DNA from: Raphanus sativus
Lineage: Eukaryota > Streptophyta > Magnoliopsida > Brassicales > Brassicaceae
Direction of reading: 5' to 3'
Length of the DNA: 64,000 bases
Assembly (NCBI RefSeq): GCF_000801105.2
Contig: NC_079516.1
Coordinates: 47,596,908-47,660,907, forward strand
The notes below the pieces were generated by a model that was not told the DNA's origin, made no database searches, and saw only the letters and a program-made list of their open reading frames with translations. A program made the position numbers and the translations under genes. Each line of letters begins with the position of its first letter. Within the stretch, counting starts at the first letter, position 1. Below, piece by piece: positions 11,401-20,975 of the stretch.

Positions 11401-14400
11401 GTTAATCGGGGTCCTTAGTCAAAAGTTATGATAGTTTTACTGAACAGTGATCGTTTAATGCACGAAGAAGAAATTTAATATCATAAGACATCTGTGGACA
11501 TTGCACATAAGGTTGTGGAATGTCACCAAACTTCTTTGGAATGTCATAAGACTTTCTTGGAATGTCACAAGACTTCTTTGGAATGTCTTGAGACGTTCCT
11601 AAAATGTATTTGAAAGTCATTATTGTATTGACTGGTTTGTTTCGAACAATTTTGGGAGATTTTGGAGTTATTTAAATACATAACTGCACAAAATTTTTAG
11701 AATTTTCAGAAATTTCGGGGTTTTATGAACTTTATGTGATTGTCATTACCCTACCCAATGGTACGTATTAAGCAACTTAGGGATATTTTGAGTTTTTTTG
11801 TAATGTATAATTGCACATAATCTTCAAAATTTAATTTATTGATATAGAACTAGCTATGGTGAAATTGAGCTCATCTTTTCAGAAACGATAAAGATTTTGA
11901 TTAGCTTTATAATGCCACCAGTTTGAGGTCAATCGGGGTTCTTAGTCAAAAGTTATGATAATTTTACTAAAAAGTGGTCGTTTGACGCACGAAGAGTAAA
12001 CTTAATATTCTAAAACATATGTGGTCATTGTACATAAGGTTGTGGAATATCAGCGGACATCCTTGGAATGTCATAAGACTTCTTTGAAATGTCATAAGAT
12101 TTCTTTGAAATGTCATAAGAGTTTCTTGGAATGTTCTGAGACGTTCTTAAACTGTATTTAAACGTCATTACCCTATCCACTGGTTTGTTTCGAGCAATTT
12201 TGGGAGATTTTAGAGTTATTTAAATGCATAACTACACAGAATCTTCAGAATTTTATCTATTGGTAGAACTAGCTATGGTGATTTTGCATTCATCTTTTCA
12301 CAAACGGTAGAGATTTTGATTATCTTAACAATGCCACCAGTTTAAGGTCAATCGGGTCCTTAATATTCTAAGACATATGTGGACAACGCACATAAGGTTG
12401 TGGAATATCACCAGAAGTTCCTAAACTGTATTTGAACGTCATTATTTGAATATCATAAGACTTCCTTGAAATGTCTTCAGAAGTTCCTAAACTGTATTTG
12501 AACGTCATTATTGTATCTCCTGGTTTATTTCGAACAATTTTGGGAGATTTTTGAGTTATTTAAAATTATAACTGCACAAAATTTTCAGAATTTTCAGGAA
12601 TTTTAGAGTTTTATGAACTTAACAATGCCACCAGTATGAAGTCAACCGGGGTCTTTAGTCAAAAGTTATGATTGTTTTAATGAAGAGTGGTTGTTTAACG
12701 CAAGAAGAAGAAACTTAATATCCTAAGATATATGTAGACATTGCACATAATGTTGTGGAATGCCACCAGACATCTTTGGAATGTCATAAGACATCTTTGG
12801 AATGTCATAAGACTTCCTTAGAATGTCATAAGACTTCTTTGAAATGTCATGAGACGTTCATAACCTGTATTTGAACGTCATTATTGTATCCACTGGTTTG
12901 TTTCGAACAATTTTGGAAGATTTTGGAGTTATTTAAATACATATCTGCACAAAATTTTCAGAAAAAATCAGAGTTTTATGAACTTTATGTGATCGTCAAT
13001 ACATTGCCCACTGGTACGTTTTAAGCAACTTTGAGAGATTTTGAGTGTTTTTTGTAATGTATAATTGCACATAATCATCAAAATTTTATCTATTGATAGA
13101 GAACTAGGTATGGTGAAATTGAGCTCATCTTTTCAGAAACGGTAGAGATTTTGATTAACTTTCCAATGCAGCCAGTTTTAAGGTCATTCAGGGTTTTTAG
13201 TCAAAAGTTTTGATAATTTTACTGAAGAGTGATCGTTTAACGCACGAACATGAAACTTAATATCATAAGCCATATGTGGACATTGCACATAAGGTTGTGG
13301 AATGTAAGCAGACATCCTTGGAATGTCATAGGACTTCTTTGGAACGTCATAAGACTCCTTGGAATGTCCTGAGACTTTTCTAAAATTGTATTTAAACGTC
13401 ATTACCCTATTTTGGTTTGTTTTGAGTAGTTTTGGGAGATTTTAGAGTTATTTAAATACATAACTGCACAAAGTTTTCAGAATTTTCAGAATTTTCAGAA
13501 TTTTATGAACTTAAAAAATGCCACCAGTTTGAGGTTAATCGGGGTCCTTAGTAAAAAATTATGATAGTTTTATTGAAGAGTGATCGTTACGCACGAAGAA
13601 GGAACTTAATATCCTAAGACATCTATAGACATTGCACATAAGGTTGTGTAATGTCACAAGACATCCTTGGAATATCATAAGACTTTTTTGGAATATCATA
13701 AGACTTCATTGGAATGTCATAAGACTTCCTTGGAAAGTTCTAAGACGTTCTTAAACTGTATTTGAACGTCATTACTGTATCCACTAGTTTATTTCGAACA
13801 ATTTTGGTAGAATCTGGGACTATTTAAATATATAACTGCACAACGTTTTCGGAATTTTCAGAATTTTCAGGGTTATATGAACTTTATGTGATCGTCATTA
13901 CCCTGCCCACTGGTACGTTTTAACCAACTTTGGGAGATTTTGAGTTTTTTTTGTAATGTATAATTGCACATAATCTTCAAGATTTTATCTATTGATAGAG
14001 AACTAGCTATGGTGTAATTGAGCTCATCTTTTCAGAATCGGGTGAAGTTTTGAATAGCTTTCCAATGCCACCAGTTTGAGGTCAATCGGGGTTCTTAGTC
14101 AAAAGTTTTGATAATTTTACTGAAGAGTGCTAGTTTGACGCACGAAGAGGAAACTTAATATCCTAAGCCATCTGTGGACATTGCACATAAGGTTGTGGAA
14201 TGTAAGCAGACATTTTTTTGGAATGTCATAAGACTTCTTTGGAAAGTCATAAGACTTCTTTGGAAAGTCATAAGACTTCTTTGGATTGTCCTAAGACGTT
14301 CACAAACTGTATTTAAATGTCATTATCCAATTATGTTTGTTTCGATCAATATTGTGAGATTTTGAAGTTATTTAAATTCATAGTTGCACAAAACTTTCAG

Positions 14401-15905
14401 AAATTTCAGAGTTTGAGGTCAATCCTTACTCAAAAGTTATGATAGTTTTACTCAAGAGTGGTCGTTTAACGCACGAAGAAGAAATTTAATATCTTAACAT
14501 ATATGTGGACATTGCACATAAGGTTGTGGAATGACACCAGACATCCTTGGAATGTCATAAGACTTCTTTGGAATGTCATAAGACTTCCTTGGAATGTCCT
14601 GAGACATTTCTAAATTGTATTTGAACGTCATTACTGTATCTACTGGTTTGTTTCAAACAATTTTGGGAGATTTTGGAGTTATTTAAATACATAACTGCAT
14701 AAAATTTTCAGAATTTTCAGAAATTTCAGAGCTTTATGAACTTTTTGTGATCGCCAATTATTCTGCCCACTGGTACGTTTTAAACAACTTTGGGAGATTT
14801 TGAGTTTTTTTTTAATTGTATAATTGCACATAATCTTCATAATTTTATCTACTTATAGAGAACTAGCTATGGTGATATTGAGCTCATCTTTTCAGAAACA
14901 TTACAGATTTTGATTAGCTTTCCAATGCCACCATTGAGGTCAATCGGGGTTCTTAGTTAAAAGTTATGATAGTTTTAAAGAAGAGTGGTTGTTTGACGCA
15001 CGAAGAATAAACTTAATATCCTAAGACATATGTGGACTTTGCACATAAGGTTGTGGAATGTCATCAGACATCTTTGGAATGTCATAAGACTTCTTTGGAA
15101 TGTCATATGACTTTCTTGGAATGTCCTCGATAAAAAGTTATGATAGTTTTAATGAAGTGTGGTCGTTTGATGCTTGAAGAGGTAACTTACTATTCTAAAA
15201 TATCTGTGGACTTTCAAAGATAGTTGTATAATGTCATGTCACATTTCTGAACTGTCTGTGAACGTCATTACCCTGTCCACTGGTACATTTTAAACAACTT
15301 TAGAAGACTTTTAGTTTTTTGAAATGTATAATTGCACATAATTTTCAGAATTTTATCTATTGGTAGAGAACTAGTTATGGTGAAATTGAGCTCATCTTTT
15401 CAGAAACGGTAGAGATTTTGATAAGCTTTCTAATGCCACCAGTTTGAGGTCAATTGGGGTTTTTAGTCAAAGTTATGATAGTTTTACTGAAGAGTGATCG
15501 TTTGAGACTCGAAGAAAAACTTAATATCGTAAGACATATGTGAACATTGCACATAAGGTTGTGGAATGTCACCAGACATCTTTGGAATGTCTTGAGACGT
15601 TCCTAAATTGTATTTAAACGTCATTACCCTATCTACTGGTTTGTTTCGTGCAATTTTAGGAGATTTTAGAGTTTTTAAAATACATAACTGCACAGAATTT
15701 TCAGAATTTTATGAACTTTATATGATTGTCATTACTCTGCCCACTGGTTGTTTTAAGCAATTTTAGGAGATTTTAAGTTTTTTGAATTGTATAATTGCAC
15801 AGGATCTTTAGATATTTATCTATTGATAGAGAACTAGCTATGGTGATATTAAGCTCATCTTTTCAGAAACGGTAGAGATTTTGATTAACTTAACAACTAA
15901 TCTTC

Positions 15906-16745
15906 AGAATTTGATAGCAATTTTATTTTTTGTTAAGAATTGTGTCTTTTCATTATATATTAAGATGTGTCCTTTCATTATTTATTTTTAGATTGTATAT
16001 TAGTTAATATTTAAATTAAAAAGATGTACTTATTTAAATGAAAAATTGTGACTATTCATATATGTACCATTTCAAAATAACTACCTTTAAATTGAAAATA
16101 TATGACTATTTGACTTGAAAAATTGTGAATATTCATATAATTATCATTTCAAAATAACCACCTTTAAATTAAAAAATATGTGACTATTCATATAACATAT
16201 ATATGGAAGGTTGCATGTCTTAATTTTTTAAACAAATATTTATGTATTTTTGTTTTATTATGCTAATATCTATTATTAATATTTCATAAATATTTGTAAT
16301 TGTTTTATATCTAAAAATCAGTGTATTGATATGAAAATTTAAAATTCTTAAGTTTTATACATGAAATTTGCATCTCATAATTTTTACATGAAAAAATCCC
16401 AAACAATGTTGAAAAAATTGTTTATTTTTTTAGGAATTTCATTTCTTGTTTAAAGTTATGTTTTTCATTATATATTAAGATGTGTCTTTTTATTATTTGT
16501 TTCAAGAGTTGTGTATAAGTTAATATTTAAATTTTATACAAATATGTCTGTCTTTATTTTTTCATATTACACATAACTAATGATTTTGTAATACTAATTA
16601 AATTAAATTAGCTTACACATATCCCAGTAAACAATATATTTTTATTTAAAACTATTTTAATGTTTAAAAAGAGATCTTTTATTTATTATAAATTGATATA
16701 ATTTAAAATTTTAGAGTAACTTACCTAAATTAATAAAAGATGTAT
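15906..16745 (+). repeat. Right direct repeat flanking the satellite block
   Basis: Counterpart of 2580-3455 in the same orientation. Beyond about 16745 it runs on through AT-rich DNA to the Helitron terminus at 16961, whereas the left copy breaks off into the first satellite module at about 3455. Confidence 0.75.
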
Positions 16746-16930
16746 AATCTTATTGGTATTGATGTATTTTTATTTTAGTTGTAATTTTAAACTATAAAAT
16801 ACACATTTCTAATATTATCTATAAATAAATATTTTCATACGTTTTGACATGAAAATTTATTTGAAAATAAAATTAATTTTTCTATAAAATATAAATTATA
16901 AAATGATTATTTATTTATAAGAAATGAGTT

Positions 16931-16961
16931 CCACGCGATATCGCGTGGGTTCATTACCTAG
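16931..16961 (+). mobile_element. Helitron 3' terminus (hairpin plus CTAG)
   Basis: CCACGCGATATCGCGTGG (16931-16948) is a perfect 18-bp palindrome. It is followed by GTTCATTAC and CTAG (16958-16961), then T. This is the diagnostic arrangement of a Helitron 3' end: hairpin about ten bases before CTRR, insertion before T. Confidence 0.85.
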
Positions 16962-17545
16962 TATACGATAATAATCATTCTAAATAATAAAGACTTGATA
17001 ACAATTTATATATTATTTTTTCATCTTGTTTAATTTTATATTACTAAAATAAATTAAAAATCACATTAATCATATGATAAAATTTAAATTTGTGTATATG
17101 TTATGTTTTGAATTTTTAAAAACGTCTGTAAATCATTAAAACTGTTAAAATTCTCACTTTTTTTGTAGTGAATGGTTTAATTTTTTTGTAATAGCAAAAT
17201 ACAAATGATGATAAATTTATATGAATATAAATTTTCATTATATATATATATATTTATTTATTTTAATATCAGCTAAGCTAAGTTGTCTTCCATATAATTT
17301 CTTTTTTTAATTTCAGAATTTTAGAAACATCTATCATATTTCAATTGATAAAATTAAATATTATTACAACTTTATTTTAATGAAATCATTAAAATATAAT
17401 TTAAATGTTTTTGTGATTATTTAAAAATTCCAAAAACTTTTTGTATGTCAAATATTTTATAAATATCTCACTTTGTTTAAAGTGAAATTATTACAGAAAG
17501 TTATTATATTTTATGAACTGGTCAGACGGAGGTCTTTATACCTAG
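16962..17545 (+). mobile_element. Possible decayed Helitron tail
   Basis: AT-rich DNA resembling Helitron subterminal sequence ends in AGACGGAGGTCTTTATACCT followed by AG then T (CTAG at 17542-17545). The stem is only four bases (AGAC/GTCT), so this is at best a degraded terminus. No gene is present. Confidence 0.3.
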
Positions 17546-17857
17546 TACTAGAAGTAAAATAGTACTTTGTATGTGCTATTTTAAAAACTTGTTCCAAAAC
17601 CTCAGCACAAAGTCAAGAGAAACTGAGATGTTAATTTATTCTGAGATCTATTTTCGGAAACTATGGTTATGTGATATGTCAATGTACAAAATACAAATGA
17701 CTCGATTGAAAGGATTTACCACAGTGGTAAAAGAAAAAATGAGCGTCACAAAAAACTCTATCCAAGGTGGTTATTTCAAGCCCTTAGTCAAAAAAAAAAA
17801 AGTGGTTATTTCGGTTAGTCAACGGTCAACAAAAGCTATATTGGTCCTCAAGAAACC

Positions 17858-17865
17858 TATATAAG
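17858..17865 (+). promoter_or_regulatory. Probable TATA box of the 172-aa gene
   Basis: TATATAAG is followed by GC-richer leader sequence with CT-rich tracts, typical of a plant core promoter and 5' UTR. It would give a leader of about 400 bases before the ATG at 18301, containing an upstream ORF. Confidence 0.55.
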
Positions 17866-18150
17866 CCCTCCCTTGAACCCACATCGTCTTTCACAGTTGC
17901 AAATTAGAAGAAACAGAGTGTGTTTATCGTTTCGGAAGATCTCGTGAATATTTAAGATAAAGAGCTTAGTCTTTCTCTCTCTGCTAACTTGCTTCAGAGG
18001 AGAAGAAACAGAGTAGGTTTCTCCGTGAAGATCCGTTAGTCACTCTCCCTCTCCCTCTTCGGTAACTTACTGCAGATTCTTTGTTAAATCTTGTCTCGTA
18101 ACGCTAAGAGTTAGATAGAATCTCTCTTCTAGTCTCGAGTAAACCCTAGA

Positions 18151-18288
18151 ATGAACAGACTCAACTCTTCTCCTGCTACCTCTCTCTGTTACTCTAAAAC
18201 AGAGTCTCTACTCTGTTTCAAGAACTGCTACTTTCACGTCTTGATAGTTCTTGCGTCATCGTTTACAAAACTGAGAGATAAGATTTAA
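18151..18288 (+). CDS. Upstream ORF (45 codons) in the leader
   Basis: ATG at 18151 opens a 45-codon frame that stops at TAA 18286-18288, only 12 bases before the main ATG at 18301 and in the same predicted leader. It begins MNRLNSSPATS and ends SSFTKLRDKI, with a cysteine-containing hydrophobic middle (CFKNCYFHVLIVLASS). An upstream ORF this long and this close to the main start would be expected to lower translation of the main ORF. Whether the peptide itself is conserved cannot be judged here. The leader could be spliced so as to remove it, though no strong intron signals were seen. Confidence 0.4.
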   Translation: MNRLNSSPATSLCYSKTESLLCFKNCYFHVLIVLASSFTKLRDKI

Positions 18289-18300
18289 CAGATTCTTGGG

Positions 18301-19059
18301 ATGGAAGTAAACGAAGATTATGACGATGCGGATGAATTTTTCCAGAGCTTGTTCGAACAACTAGAGGTGATAATCTAATTAACATTCCACAATCATCTGT
18401 CCAATTACATTCTCAAGTTTTTTTCTTAACGATTCACCATCTTCATTGGCCTAGGGTTTATCATTATCAGAAGATACAGTTGCAGCATCAACGGATCCAT
18501 GGAACATCAACGCTCTTCTCGAACCTTTACCACCTCAATTCCAGGTATACTCTTTTCTTTCTTCTTCTTTTTTTTTGTTCTTATCCTCAAAACAAAGTTG
18601 TAAATGATTCATATTTTCGTAGAAACAAGCACCACCACCATCATTTGATGTAGCAGAAGTTTTAGAGAATCTTGATCAACTCATGGGACCAGATACACTT
18701 TACACAGAAGATCAGTCTGTACAATTCGGATCCAACAAGAAGACTATCATTGCTGTTGTTCCAACTCAACGTTTGTTCAGCTCAAATCCAAATCAAGGCT
18801 GCATCGCTGAAACAAGTACAAGTATCAATCCAACTCTTCAAGGACGTTCTCCATCTCAGGTAATATATAATCTCTTCTGAGTTCTGATATAATCTGCCAC
18901 TCATGATGTTAATGGACCCTGATACAGTTTCAGGACAAGCGGGGCTTATTCACAGTGCCACCACCAGAGTCTATCCCGTTCAAGCCTATTGAATCTTCAA
19001 GTGATATTTCTACTGCTGATTCTGATCAACAACAACCGAGGAAAAGACAAAGACGGTGA
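18301..19059 (+). CDS. Unrecognised 172-aa acidic protein with C-terminal NLS-like tail
   Basis: Four exons (18301-18366, 18455-18544, 18623-18859, 18934-19059), all joined in phase 0 at clear GT-AG borders, encode 172 residues. The N-terminus is strongly acidic (MEVNEDYDDADEFFQSLFEQ). Two short hydrophobic/acidic helices follow, one around INALLEPLPPQF and one around FDVAEVLENLDQLMGP. Next comes a Ser/Thr/Gln-rich middle and a basic end, QQQPRKRQRR, that resembles a nuclear localisation signal. This composition would suit a small nuclear regulator or adaptor, but I recognise no domain and assign no function. It lies where Arabidopsis carries At2g32310-At2g32330, so it may match one of those or be lineage-specific. 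A TATA box, a long leader and an upstream ORF suggest translational control. Confidence 0.7.
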
Positions 19060-20068
19060 CCAATCTGGCTATGATCTAGCCGAAGACTACGAGGATACTA
19101 GATCTTTCTTACGATTCAGCTCTCTCTCCCTAATCATCTACAAAAATTATGTTAAGTCGTTTCATTTTCAGTTTGCTTTTTAACTTGGGGGTGTGGAGTG
19201 GTTAGGATTGATCATGGCTACCATTTTCCACATGTAATATTCTTTTTATAGCCTTTTTAGACAATGTGTCTTGCATGTTAGTCTTAGACTTTTTAAGACT
19301 CTGTAACAGTTAGGAATTTACATTCAGCTATAGTACTACGAATTGAAACATTTCTGCTGCTATTGCCATTGCTCTTTTTTTTGTAGTGATGTATGTTATT
19401 ATTTGTTAGATGAAACGTACTAGTATCACATACAGAGTCTTCAATTTTGTGAAACTTATATAATTATATCAGAATAGTAGATGACCGCTTGGCAAACATG
19501 CGCCGCGTGTCTATTGCTTGAGGTAGATGTAGTAAATGTAACTTAATGGAGCTTGCTCGGATTTTGATAGATTTTCTGAAGAGCAAGCTCTGAAATTTAC
19601 GAAACTCATGTGCTGTAGTGGCTGTTCTTAAGGAGTTTCAGGATATTGCTATTGCTTACAGTGTCACAATAAAAGACAGTCCATGTCAAACTAAGTTCTC
19701 TTGCATTCTGAGATAAGACCTTGATATCAAATAGCCGGCTGAGTTTGAGTTGGATGCTCCTGCTCAGCCATTTTTTCTGTCTTGCAGAGCCATATAATCA
19801 GAACAATGCGTTTTGTATATTACATGTGTTTACTTTTTGCATTAGTTAGATATTTGCTATGCAAATTTATTTCAGTTTTGCAGCTGAATGCTACAGACAA
19901 GATTGTGTTATGTGTTTTTTTTACTCTGTTCACTTGCGTCAAAATAGTAAAAGTTGGAATCTCGCACCAGAGAGAGAATGAGCTAGTAGCCTATCTATAC
20001 ATTCAATTCAACGATATCCTTTTTTTTTTTGAAAAAATTCAACCATATCCTTTCTCTTCCATTTTGAC
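19060..20068. other. 3' region of the 172-aa gene and intergenic DNA
   Basis: The first 200 or so bases look like 3' UTR, with polyadenylation-type AT-rich signals near 19230-19250. The rest has no coding signal, repeat or splice structure that I could support. Confidence 0.4.
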
Positions 20069-20076
20069 GTTACTAT

Positions 20077-20300
20077 ATAAGGGTAGGAAAATATACTTAA
20101 AATTTGATTTGATCCAAAAATTTCGGATATTTGTAACTTTACGAATCGAAATAAATATTAAAATTTAATATCCATCAAATAAAAAGCAAATCACAATTAT
20201 CACGGATCAGATTGAATCGAATCAAAAAATTGATTATTCGTACAAGACAAATTGGATCACGGATATCTTTAAAATTCTGGATATCGGTTCCGTACTTGTA
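20077..20300. mobile_element. Short hAT-like element (MITE)
   Basis: GTTACTAT occurs as an exact 8-bp direct duplication at 20069-20076 and 20301-20308. The 224-bp segment between starts ATAAGGGTAGGAA and has internal GGATATC/GATATCC palindromic motifs. Terminal inverted repeats are weak (right end, reverse complement, TACAAGTACGGAA). The 8-bp duplication supports a hAT-type insertion; the family is unknown. Confidence 0.5.
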
Positions 20301-20308
20301 GTTACTAT

Positions 20309-20975
20309 GAAGACTCAAGATGTAGTTTGACTTAATACATTAAATAAAATGAGCATTAAATTTTCTTTGACTTATAAGAGAAAGAATGTTATTTTTTTTT
20401 CTCTAGTAAGGTAGTATTCGAAAACAGTATGACTGAGATGAATAATCTATAGAATAAAATCTTCTCCAAAAAGAAAAATTGACTGACACATTCAGTTAAG
20501 GGATGTTCATGATTTGCATGCATACCAAGTTCATGTGTACATCGTATTACTCTTTCTATTTGTTTGACTAAATTTTTTTTAGTGTTTTTTTTGACAAAAG
20601 AGAAGTGTTTTCCTGAAAGTATTAATTATCAATAAAATATGTAAAAAATGAGTAGTCAGTAGTGATAGATTCTCTATTCATTAAAAGAAAGTTAAGCAAC
20701 ATATAATCTATGATATTTAAATTGTCAAAAGATTTAACATTTTTACCAAAAAAAAAAAATTTGTCAAAAGAAGAAAGAAACTTCGCTTTAACTGTGGGGC
20801 AAGAAGCTAAATATGTTTCTCCTTTGTTCCTTTTTGCAGTTAAATTAAAATTCTTTCAGACAACATTTTAAAATTAAATAAAATTCATTAAAAAAATAAA
20901 ATTAAAGGCACTCTCTGTTCTGTTCTGCCATTGTTATAGCTTTTGGCTTAGCTTGTCCACTCTCCCTGATCTTCA
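20309..20975. other. Upstream region of the TraB-family gene
   Basis: AT-rich DNA with A-runs, then a CT-rich leader from about 20910 leading to the ATG at 20976. No clear TATA element was singled out. Confidence 0.4.

Larger units (their letters stand above)
3456..15905 (+). repeat. Higher-order tandem repeat block, about 12.4 kb
   Basis: A repeating module carries the ordered landmarks GAAGAGTGGTCGTTTGACGC, then AACTTAATATCCTAAG, GTGGACATTGCACATAAGG, a cluster of 21-bp minisatellite units, GAACGTCATTAC, CACTGGTTTGTTTCGA and GAGTTATTTAAATACATAAC. The landmark GTGGACATTGCACA recurs about 25 times, for example near 3941, 4252, 5123, 5672, 6088, 6614, 6963, 7449, 11492, 12733, 13628 and 14506. 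Spacing alternates between about 350 bp and about 530-550 bp. The long form has an extra segment of roughly 190 bp containing GAACTAGCTATGGTGAAATT and GAGCTCATCTTTTCAGAAAC. One short plus one long module makes a higher-order unit of about 880-890 bp. Short reading frames here come from the 21-bp units and are not genes. Confidence 0.88.
2554..16961 (+). mobile_element. Candidate giant non-autonomous Helitron with satellite-like interior
   Basis: The right end is a textbook Helitron 3' terminus: an 18-bp perfect palindrome (16931-16948), nine bases, then CTAG followed by host T. The left end is only a candidate, TCTACTAATAATAG preceded by A at 2553; it fits the 5' TC rule and loosely resembles plant Helitron 5' ends. 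The interior has two divergent direct repeats (2580-3455 and 15906-16745) around about 12.4 kb of tandem repeats. No Rep/helicase reading frame is visible, so it would be non-autonomous. Alternatively, a small Helitron ends at 16961 and the array with the left repeat arose separately, for example by unequal exchange between related repeats. The right terminus is solid; the full extent is inference. Confidence 0.4.

Noticed and set aside
4185..15693. Many 60-80-codon frames with KSYDIPRKSYDIP or ECHKTSL repeats as a protein family
   Set aside because: They are translations of the 21-bp minisatellite within non-coding repeat modules. Frames end at module borders and have no splice or promoter context.
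2580..16745. LTR retrotransposon explanation for the direct repeats
   Set aside because: No TG...CA ends, primer-binding site, polypurine tract or gag/pol coding, and the right copy runs into a Helitron terminus.
19782..20168. 128-codon frame downstream of the 172-aa gene
   Set aside because: It runs into the hAT-like element at 20077 and has low-complexity hydrophobic content with no homology that I can name.
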